Of a DNA stretch of 64,000 nt, positions 55,729 to 64,000 are shown piece by piece (the stretch's first letter is position 1; each line of letters starts with the position of its first letter). Origin of the DNA: Portulaca oleracea (lineage: Eukaryota; Streptophyta; Magnoliopsida; Caryophyllales; Portulacaceae); NCBI GenBank assembly GCA_029582165.1, contig CM055875.1:6366001-6430000 (forward strand), given 5' to 3'. The position numbers were made by a program, and so were the translations under genes. The notes beneath the pieces were generated by a model that saw only the letters and a list, made by a program, of their open reading frames with translations, was not told the origin of the DNA and did not search any database.

Positions 55729-57907
55729 CTACCCCTGGGTCTCCGCGAAAGCTTCTGCTTTCTGTTTCTCCTGCTGAAGAATGGCAAGGAGGACGTCTTG
55801 CGAGCTCCCAGAGCGTGGCAAACTCACATGGGAGTGAGCCTCGTTGTCTTCATCACCAGCAACCGGCAGCGGACCCCGATATTGGCCATTTTCGAAGTTA
55901 TGATCAACGAATTCCCGAGCCGTGATGCCTTCCCTTAAGAGAACACGGATATGGGCGTACGCTTGCTGCACGAAAGAAAGATCCGTAAGAACCAATAGTG
56001 CAAGATAAAGGGTGATCAAATGAACGACTCACCGGGTTCGCATCAAAGAACTGTAGAGCTTCATGATCGTTAGACACGAGCGGGATGAATCCAAACAGCA
56101 TATCTTCATCTCCCGCCTGCTCAGCTTCCTCTACATGCTGATCCAGAAGAGGATCATAAGATCCTCCCAGCTACAGAAGGGTAAACGTCGTCAGTGTGCG
56201 AGAAATCCACAGTATTAATGCAAAAACGAAAGAAATGCTAAAACCTGAGCAAAAGCAAGGCGTCCTCTATGATGAAGAACGGCTTCTTCCAAGTCATCCG
56301 TCGGTACCACGAAATTGACCGCTAGATCACCAGCCATCAGCCGAGCTATTTCATCAGCCGCCAAGGCTTGCCTATCAAAGATAAGCTCGGGAGGATCAAT
56401 GGGAACTCTTGGAGGCCATTACCTAGTATGCTGAAGAAAGAAGCGTTCCCCCAGATAGAGGGTGAGACCAGAAGGACCTTCCAATAACAAACGACACTCG
56501 CTTGCTTCCCTTGCGAGGCGAATATCATAATGAAGGTCCTCTGCATCGTATCCATTCCATGGGAATCGGACAATGTCCTCCTACAGCGATAGTCATCACC
56601 AAAGGCCTGAAAGGAGAAAAGTGCAGTAATAAAAAAATGCAAGACATACCGGTTTGAGGTTGTCAATAATCCTTCTAAGCCCATTCAAATCCTTGAAATG
56701 GAATTTTGACCGATGATAGCCTGATGTTTCTGACCATCGCCGAGCAGCTGGGACGCGCATATCGCCGTGGATAGTTCCACCAACTGCAGGAAGGAAATAG
56801 GCCACAACCCACACCTGCACACCATGGGAGGTTCTTAGTAAAAAAGAAATTTGCACCTTACAAATTTCTAAATAGGAAAAAAATCTGGGAGCATACCTGC
56901 AAGACTCGCCATAAGTTGCTCCCCAGGTTGAGCATCTTAGCCTCTGTCGCCCTTGTATGCGCCACTGTGTCACAATCGGTGGGTTGGCAGGCAACTCGCA
57001 TTCCCCTGACCAAATGGGCATAAGCAGCAGCTGCCTAGTTGAAAAGTCTCATCTCGCTGAAATTCAGGAGGTGATGCGCCCAGGAAAGAGTGATCGTGTC
57101 TCCATGTTTTGCAAAAATCGTTACATTGACGAAGTGCACCAGCACAATAAATTTACACTGAGGAAGAGGAAGGCTCCCAAATCCTTCACTTATTATAACG
57201 GCAGCCAGATGCTAGTACCGCAGGCTGCCGACTCGCCCCGCTAGTGCGATAACAGGTTGTAAAAGCATATGAACGCGAAGGTCAACATCCTTCTGAAACT
57301 CCAATAGCTGGCCGCCCCAGTTAAGACCTGTAATCATCATGAAGTCAAAAGAAGTAAGCATCATCTCCCCAATTGGGAGGTGAAACGAGTTCGTGCAATC
57401 TCAGAAACGCTCCACGATAGCTCGGTCGTATGTCCTCTTACTACTACTGATTTTCCATGCCCTCAGATAGTCTAGAAAAGGGCCAAAACCAGCATCCCTC
57501 ATGACGCTCGAATAAAATGCACCCACCTTTGCATGGAAGGACAAGGTTATTACACCTTAAATACTCCAACATGATTTGAAGGAGTCTTCCTACAATAAAG
57601 TCAAAAGAGGAATCTAAGGTACCTCGAGCAAAATTCAAGGTAACTAAGGTTCCTTTAGGATTCAACTTAAGGTACAGTAGTAAATAGCATGCAAAGTAAC
57701 TGCAAAGGTGAACCATGCTATATGAGGATATGAAGAGCATACCGAGTCATGAGAACGAAAGAACCATGCGTGCTCATCTTGGCGAAAGACCAACTGAGCC
57801 GGAATGAAGTCCCTGCTAGGATATTCCCGCTGCACCGTCCTTACATACGGACGCTCTTGAACTGCAGGTTAAGTAGCACGTCTACGTCCTCTCCGAAAGA
57901 AATTCAT
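55729..57907 (-). pseudogene. Antisense plant-mobile-domain (PMD) gene, six exons, from a Tat element
   Basis: Canonical GT-AG introns separate exons 57907-57743, 57526-56897, 56814-56650, 56606-56245, 56170-56033 and 55965-55729. Exon 2 has the PMD signature: VMRDAGFGPFLDYL, AIVERF, then FHLPIGEMMLTSFDFMMITG, where GEMxxTLxD is typical. Exon 3 ends in HFKDLNGLRRIIDNLKP; exon 4 reads VRFPWNGYDAEDLHYDIRLA; exon 5 is acidic; exon 6 ends REFVDHNFENGQYRG ... KAEAFAETQG. Four in-frame stops (exons 1, 2 twice, 4) are the only damage. PMD proteins are plant transposon-derived factors; the cellular members MAIN/MAIL1 act in silencing. Probably a Tat antisense extra gene. Confidence 0.78.
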
Positions 57908-58019
57908 ACTCTTGTGAAGAAATTTAAAAAACACCCAAGAAGGTTTTTAAAGAGAGAACAAGAGTCAAGAAGAAGGAAATCGGCTATGAATGATGAAAGA
58001 ATGCCGAGCTTAAGCCTCA

Positions 58020-58095
58020 TTTATAGGCAAAATGAGTGAGCGCTCACTGCCACATGTCAGCTCATCACAGGCTCCCAGTGGAGGCCGATCGGCCT
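58020..58095 (-). promoter_or_regulatory. Promoter of the antisense PMD gene
   Basis: TATAAA on the minus strand (58020-58025). AGTGAGCGCTCACT (58035-58048) and AGGCCGATCGGCCT (58082-58095) are perfect 14-bp palindromes upstream. 58096-58497 shows no further feature. Confidence 0.65.
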
Positions 58096-58496
58096 ACATG
58101 ACCTACCACAATTATTGCGTTGAATGGTCTCCTGCATGGCCTGCAAAAGCTGCCTCGTACGAGCCAAAAGATTCCTTCCCAAAGTGCATAGGCCGATCGG
58201 TTTTCACCAGGAGGAGCCTTTGTCTTCTTCCTCCTTTGTCATCTTCTCAATATCGTGCACCTTCCCAAAGCCATGCATAGTCAAACATAAAGCATGCCCA
58301 ACAAGAAGAGTGATCCTTTCAAGGATCTAAATGTCCATTCCCCAAAAGGGAACAAGTCCCAATGGGTGTGTAGCCGCAACCCGAGGAAAGTTTCACGGAT
58401 CAAAATTCAAAATTCATCAGAAGTGACAAAAGCTATTTTTGCGTTTTGCGGGAAAATAAGGGCCACGATCAGTGAAGTCACTCGACATTGAATTGT

Positions 58497-58497
<1 letters not shown>

Positions 58498-58534
<37 letters not shown>
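58498..58534. repeat. ATC trinucleotide microsatellite
   Basis: About 12 ATC units, followed by an interrupted continuation to 58557. Confidence 0.95.
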
Positions 58535-58535
<1 letters not shown>

Positions 58536-58560
58536 AATTGCCATCATCATCATTAATCCT

Positions 58561-58706
58561 GAGCCACTAGTAGAGTTTTGGTGAAGTCTCGACAATCAGG
58601 GCCATCGGCAGAGTTTCGATGCGGTCCCAATCCCGAGCCATCGTCAGAGTTTCGATGAAGTCCCAACCCCCAGGCCATCAACATCGCGATCGATGAAGTC
58701 CTTCGG
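58561..58706 (+). repeat. Four tandem units of about 37 bp in a Tat-type 3' region
   Basis: GAGCCATCGTCAGAGTTTCG followed by ATGAAGTCCCAACCC, in four diverged copies. Then ACACCGGGAAAGACTGGAAC, which recalls the GGGAAAA array of Tat1. This suggests the PMD gene belongs to a Tat element whose 3' LTR was replaced by the B3 insertion. Confidence 0.75.
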
Positions 58707-58772
58707 CGTCAAACATGCTAAACAATCATCAACATCAACACCGGGAAAGACTGGAACCAACACTGGGAAAGA

Positions 58773-60462
58773 TGTTTAGACCCAATTTTATGTCTAAATA
58801 CCGCCTAAATCCTTAGGCTTTTGACTTGTTTCGTGGTTTAATTTAATAACTTTTAATACGTTTTTGGTTATTTTGTAGATTTTGGAGTTTTTACTCAAAA
58901 CATGGTAAAAAAGGCCATTTTGCAGCTATTTTGGGAATCCCGAGATTTCCCGAGTCTTGGTCGAGTCAAAGACGAAGGAAACGGAAAGGCCTGACGTGTC
59001 GAGTGGCTCAAAAGTTAGAGTTTTGCTTAAGTTTGCCAAGGCGTAGCCCCGCCACCCTCTACGTAGCAGGCGCTACCCTTCCTCGCGTCCAATCGCTATC
59101 ACTCGCACCAAGGCGTAGCCCCCGTCACCCTTTTTGTAGCGGGCGCTACACCCAGAACATCATTGTGGTCGAGCTGGACCGTACCTACGGTCCTGATGAC
59201 CGCACCTGCGGTGGGTGCAAGGCATGTACAGAAGGAGAAGTGACCGAGCAAGACCGTACCTACGGTCTTGGGAGACCGCACCTACGGCGCCGCGAAGGGG
59301 AGAAAAATTGCCTAACCTAAATCGCCAGACCGCACCTACGGTCATGATACACCGTGCCTACGGTGCTGCGAAGAAGAGAGAAATCTGCAGTTCGCTACGC
59401 AGGACCGTAACTACGGTCCTATAGACCGTACCTACGGTCCCCTACAGTTATGCATTTTTCTGCTGAATGAAGTGCTGAGTTTTGAATAACTAACTTAGCT
59501 TGTATATATTTCTAGGAGGTCGATTAGCAGAGGGGATCACATTCTAGCCGATTTTATTTCCATCTTAAGTTATCTTTGCAACATTTTAGCTCTCTATTAG
59601 AGTGATTCCTTAGTAATTAGTGAGCGATTATACTTGGATTATTATTGGAGCATTGAATTCTTTTTATTCTGGAGCATCTTCCTTTGGCATCAAATTAATG
59701 AGCATTTCTTAACTCTTACTCTCTTTAGTTCATCATTTACTCTTTAATCTCTGTTTTTGTTATTAGAATTACTTTGTGTTTGTTGATTGTTGTCATTGTT
59801 GTTTTGAATATCATTCTAAGTATGAATGAAGTTATTATTATTGTTAGCATGTTAGATATGATGATTAGAGGCTAGAACCCTTATAGGTTAGGGAGAAACT
59901 AAGGATGTGAATGGTGTATTTGGATGGGGTTAGCAATTTTATGGGGTAATTTGTAGTGGAATCAATTTCCCACTACTATTCTTCCCTCAAGTGGGATGTA
60001 CTTGGGATCCGAAAGACCCTGACTACATCCAATACTTGAGTTGGAAGATTGGAATTGGGATAGTTAGTATTCTATTCATGAAAGTGAAAAGAAGCTAACT
60101 AGAGAGTCCCGTTTCTTTAACCCTCCGGGACCGTGGTGGGCTTGTAGGAAGTTAATCCGGATTATCCTTGAAAAGGGAAATCCGGTGGGTTTATTCTAAC
60201 GGGATTGTCACTTGATTCTACAATTTTGTTGCTTTCTAGTTGCGAAACCCTCGTCCTTATTATCGTTTGCGTCCCGAAATCTCCCGACACCCATTGTTTC
60301 CCATTTGACTGAACCATAGTTGTGCTTGTTCTGTTTGTCACTGTAAACCTCTTCTAATCTTGTGATCTTAAACCTCACCTAGAGTCAATTAGTTCTAGCC
60401 AAGGCCCCTAGCTCCCTAAGAGAGAATGACAAAACGGAGGTCCACAAAACCATTGTTACACA
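58773..60462 (+). mobile_element. 5' LTR of gypsy element B3
   Basis: Starts TGTTTAGACCCAATTTTATG and ends ATTGTTACACA before the PBS. AAAGA (58768-58772) is its left target site. Close to B2. Confidence 0.9.
59135..59520 (+). promoter_or_regulatory. Palindrome cluster and TATA box of B3
   Basis: Perfect dyads: TGTAGCG-GG-CGCTACA (59135-59150), GGACCGTA-CC-TACGGTCC (59176-59193), ACCGCA-CC-TGCGGT (59199-59212), AAGACCGTA-CC-TACGGTCTT (59250-59269), AGGACCGTA-AC-TACGGTCCT (59401-59420), GACCGTA-CC-TACGGTC (59424-59439). TATATATT is at 59513-59520. Confidence 0.85.
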
Positions 60463-60465
60463 AAA

Positions 60466-60483
60466 TGGCGCCGTTGTCGGGGA
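60466..60483 (+). promoter_or_regulatory. tRNA-Asp-type primer-binding site of B3
   Basis: TGGCGCCGTTGTCGGGGA, one base from the tRNA-Asp complement, three bases after the LTR. Confidence 0.9.
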
Positions 60484-60735
60484 GCAAGCGCACCTAGCTT
60501 AGCTTATTGTCTTTAGGTTTGTTTAAGATCGTTCCACTTGCTAGAGATTTGTCATCCTTGGTTATTAAGAGTTTGATTCTTCTCTTTGTTCTTTTTGTGC
60601 ATGAAGACTCGATCTCGACGTGGCCGATCGCAATAAACTTCACCGAATCCGAATCCGGAAAGTATTATTCGCCAAGCTAACGCCGCCTCGAGATGAAGAA
60701 GACGACAAAGGCAGCAAGCGACAATCGAAATTCCA

Positions 60736-61075
60736 ATGTCTGACGGAGAGCAAGATCCACCCCGCACCTTAGCATCATATTCCTTATCATTATATTACCT
60801 GCATTACCACCAAACGCGTCCCATTATATTACCTGCATTACCACCTACTGCATCGTTCGAGTTTAAACCATATTTGCTGGAGATATTCGAGAACACTCCG
60901 TACCATGGAGGAGAACATGAAAATCCAAACGACCACATAAACAAGTTCGAGCAACGCATCGGTTTCGTACAAGTGAATGGAGTTTCCGCCGGATACATGA
61001 AGCTGAAGTTTTTCCCTCTCACTTAGAAGGGGAAAGCACTATTATGGCTCAAAACGTGTCCGCCAGGAACCTATT
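60736..61075 (+). pseudogene. B3 gag, N-terminal part
   Basis: MSDGEQDPPRTLASYSLSLY leads into FEFKPYLLEIFENTPYHGGE and FEQRIGFVQVNGVSAGYMKL, homologous to B1 gag. A stop replaces one codon at 61024-61026, after which WLKTCPPGTY continues until the LTR insertion at 61076. CTATT (61071-61075) is the left target site. Confidence 0.82.
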
Positions 61076-62049
61076 TGATGGAGACCATCAGGCAGAACAG
61101 TCAACAGCAGCTGCTCCATCAGCAAAGGAGGCATCCAAGGAATCTTCACCAACAATTGCAGCAGTAGCACAAGGAGAAGTTCATATTGTTTCACACAACT
61201 CAACAGCTAGGAAGCCTTTCCAGCAGAAACAGCAGGCTTCCAAAACACAACACAGACACCAGGATATTCAGCATGTTTCTCAGTATCTCAAAGAACCAGC
61301 AGGAAGTATACAGCATCACTAGCAGCCACCAAACCACCAATAGCATCCATCCAGGCTTGCTACACACTGGTAAAGCAAGTCCTGGCATCTACAGCCACTC
61401 AGCCCACCAGCATTGGTCATCCAGACCAACTTCAGTTCCCAGCAACAACAGTCCAAGCAGCTAAGGTTTCCTAAAAGTTATTTGTTCTTTGTCATGCCAT
61501 TTTCAAGTCCAAGCCAAGTCCTAGCATGATCGAGCATGGTACAGTAAGATTCAGAAGTAAGAATAGACAATCCCAGGAGGATTGTTTTATCAGTTTTTCC
61601 AGAACCCCAGTTATGAGGCTATATGTCCTGATTTCTGTCTTTAGGGGTTATTTTGGTCTTTCTAGCATAATAGTAACCTGTTGAGATTACTCCCAGGTCA
61701 GTATTGGCGCGGGAATTACCTCAGTAAGATTTTTTTTTACCCCCTAGAGAGGAAAGCCTCTCATTGGCTCATTTTGCTACCTTTTGGCAAATTGGTCCAA
61801 TCAGGATTTAGCTAGCATTTCTCTTTTATTTTCTAAGCAAATGTAATCCGGATCATATTAGATAGCTTAGGATGTAATCATATGTATTTTGTTTTAAGCT
61901 TTGTAAGTTAGAATTAGATTAGGGAGATTAGACAGAAGCTTATGCGTAAGCAACTACTAATCAAACTGTTAGCTTTCTTTATATTCTGAAGTTTTCCATC
62001 AATGAAAGGCATCTCAGTGTTCATTCAATAGTATTCTCGAGTGTCTTAG
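61076..62049 (+). mobile_element. CRM-like (C family) LTR, 3'-truncated
   Basis: Starts TGATGGAGACCATCAGGCAG, the U3 end of family C in plus orientation. The E2F-like motif is at 61706-61715 (GGCGCGGGAA). The LTR is cut at CTCGAGTGTCTTAG by element K, so about 350 bp is missing. Confidence 0.88.
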
Positions 62050-62960
62050 TGATGTATAATGAGACCAAGAAAGATCACATTACACAACAATATAAGGATC
62101 TTTTAACTAAGTTCTTGTAGATTGATTCTTAGATGAATGAAAGGCCGTTTTGAACGTGCATATGGACGAATGTTTGATGAATATGGACGAATGGAATAAG
62201 GGTGGAAGCATAAGATTGTGATTGATCTTAAGTTTGAAACAAATATGGATGAATTTACAACAAAAGAATCAAATGATTACAATTGGAAACTCACCAAATT
62301 GAATGATAAACGAACGAATGATAATGGCGATGGCTTCTCCCTTGAAGATACAGTCGCACCACTTCAAAGAATCTTCCAACTCTTCCTATCACCAACTAGG
62401 ATAGCCAATCTTCGTACAGAAGAAGAGATTCCACGTGACTTCCCTCAAGAAGACACAATTCTAGCATGAAAATTAGAGAGAAAACAACAATGTGTTTAGA
62501 CTAGTATTTGATATTGATTATGAGATGATTTACAAAGGCCTCCTAAAGGGTCTATTTACAGTATTCCTAGGCCCCTTGGTCGTGCACTACATCAGGATTA
62601 CAAGGATTTCTAGCTTACATCATCTATTACAAATATGACATCCTAAAGAATCAAAATGTACATAGCTAGAAAGAAACATTGATATCTTGCTCAATTCTTC
62701 TCCAATCTTCAAGATTCAAAAACCATTAGAAAGCTCTTTGAATGATCTATCTTTGGGTCCAAGATGACTTTCCTAATATCTTCATAGATCTTGAGTTATA
62801 GAGCAAAGTATCAAATTATACTTAATGAAGTCATTCATTATTGAGAGTGATGAGAGTAATTGAAGCTCTTCTTCCATATAAGCTTATATTTGGTTCCCAT
62901 GATGTGTATTTGATGTCTTCCTTGATGACCTTGATGTATATGGCTATCAAATATACATCA
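62050..62960 (-). mobile_element. 3' LTR of gypsy element K
   Basis: Plus-strand ends TGATGTATAATG and AAATATACATCA, followed by a PPT. Ends resemble family C, but the body differs. Confidence 0.82.
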
Positions 62961-62971
62961 TATTCCCCCGG
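62961..62971 (-). promoter_or_regulatory. Polypurine tract of K
   Basis: CCGGGGGAATA on the minus strand, abutting the LTR; nearly the same as that of C1. Confidence 0.8.
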
Positions 62972-63002
62972 TTAAAAAAGTATGTCCTCAAACTTCGGGC
63001 AT

Positions 63003-64000
63003 TTATTCTCCATGAATATGACTTGAAATCATTTGTAAGTAACCATATGGCCCTTCTCTTCTAAGCTTCACTGTCTTCTTGTAAGAGACCTTTCCATAAG
63101 TGTTGTAAGCATCAACTCTCTTGTTCGCCTTGCTTTTTCGCAAGAGAGTACAAGCTCTCTTCTTAAAGGCTTTGAAGTCATCATAGACTCCTTTACTAAA
63201 CTTCATCAACTTCTTCCAAAATAACCCATTGACATTATAGGACTTTGATTCTCGATTATTCTCCATGGATGTAGAAATCCCATGTAACTTCACAACTTCA
63301 AAGTATAGTTTCGCAACTTTGCCTTCATCATAAGTAATATGACATGGTATGGAACGATCCATCTTTGAATGATCATCAACGACTATAGCCTCTTGACTTC
63401 TTTGAATCCTTGGCACTTCAACCATGAGATTCAAGTTGATATCTTCATGAGCTTTAGAAAGATCACAAGCATTGCAACGTTTGACTACATACTCAATATC
63501 CTTGATAATACTTGGCCAAAAATAATACTCTTTTATCTTGAAATACGTCTTCTTAATACCCAAATGATCAAATAGAGATCCTCCATGTACTTCCAAGATC
63601 AAGACTTCACGAGTACTACCTTTTGGAATACATAGTTGATTTCCCTTGAAAAGAAATCCATGACTAATATGAAAGAGTTGTTGATGATGCTTCTTACATA
63701 CCTCATATATTTCTTTATAATCACCATCTTCTTCATACAACGCTTGGATATACTCAAACTCAAGTACTCTTGATTCAAACATGTTAACTAGCATATTCCT
63801 TCTTATGAAAGCATCTTCTTTAAGCAAATGACTTGCTTCATTCAAGTGACTCTCATGAATAGATGCACGTATGAGCCATTCTCGGTTTGCTTTCACCTTC
63901 TCTTTATCCACTTGGATTCCTTCTCTTGATAAGTCATCCCCAAGGCATACAACTTTGAACGCGAGGAATTGATTCTTCTCCAAGCCTCCATATAGCTTCT
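63003..64000 (-). pseudogene. K pol: RT thumb, RNase H end and integrase with internal deletions
   Basis: A single 326-codon frame running off the window. GIQVDKEKVKANREWL (RT thumb) is joined directly to LLKEDAFIRRNMLVNM, so the RNase H core is deleted. The integrase zinc finger is complete (EVHGGSLFDHLGIKKT ... VVKRCNACDLSKAH). The core is damaged: VPRIQRSQEAIVVDDHSKMD lacks the usual start with the first Asp, and the second Asp region reads MENNRESK. The C-terminus is shortened. Because the frame stayed open through these deletions, this may be a joined-exon-like relic, but it cannot be an active integrase. Confidence 0.85.

Overview
The window is nuclear DNA from a flowering plant, most likely a eudicot. 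Only one host gene is visible, the last part of a LOB-domain (LBD4-like) gene at the left edge (2-310). Almost everything else is LTR retrotransposon, including plant-specific lineages: Ty3/gypsy Athila, Tat, CRM-like and Tekay-like, and Ty1/copia. Small hAT and PIF/Harbinger-type elements are inserted among them. No tRNA, rRNA or CRISPR locus was recognised. I cannot name the species from sequence alone.

Layout. After the LBD exon comes a solo CRM-like LTR with perfect target duplications (554-1891). Next is a copia fragment G (2667-3482) cut by gypsy element B1 (3483-7051). B1 is cut by copia element H (minus strand, 7052-29295). H is split inside its gag by CRM-like element C1 (minus strand, 8517-28361, target duplication ACAAG). 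The 5' LTR of C1 is split at 13737/27535 by Athila element A (13738-24524) and a Tekay-like LTR (24525-27534). This is a nest at least four insertions deep. From 29296 follow a B-family LTR (B2), 3' noncoding DNA of an Athila-like element (F), a minus-strand gag/PBS/LTR piece (E), an Athila pol fragment and a gag-only Tat element (Tat1). A Tat LTR (40634-44001) carries a hAT element that itself carries a Harbinger-type MITE.

Right half. Tat2 (44002-51055) is the most complete element: PBS, gag, RT, RNase H, a second archaeal-type RNase H and integrase, with frameshifts and stops. Downstream, on the opposite strand, lie two spliced and TATA-driven gene relics of the kind carried by Tat elements: a DUF7745-like gene (51571-53191) and a six-exon plant-mobile-domain gene (55729-57907). 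An LTR (D) lies between them. The window ends with B3 (58773-61075), a truncated CRM-like LTR (61076-62049) and the 3' part of a further CRM-like element K on the minus strand (62050-64000).

No element here looks autonomous. Element A has kept gag and the Athila env-like ORF and lost all of pol. H has kept gag ends and scraps of pol. B1, B3 and Tat1 have gag but no recognisable pol.

The most interesting unexplained structure is not coding. Upstream of the TATA boxes of several unrelated LTR families, and of both antisense Tat genes, lie clusters of short palindromes, mostly 6-9 bp arms around a 1-2 bp spacer that is often GG/CC. Arm sequences differ between families, and within a family the outer arm bases change in matched pairs. 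Two further structured motifs show paired changes: a hairpin repeat followed by GGNAAAAGGAGAG in Tat 3' regions, and an AGGA-loop hairpin preceding G tracts in Athila-type 3' regions.
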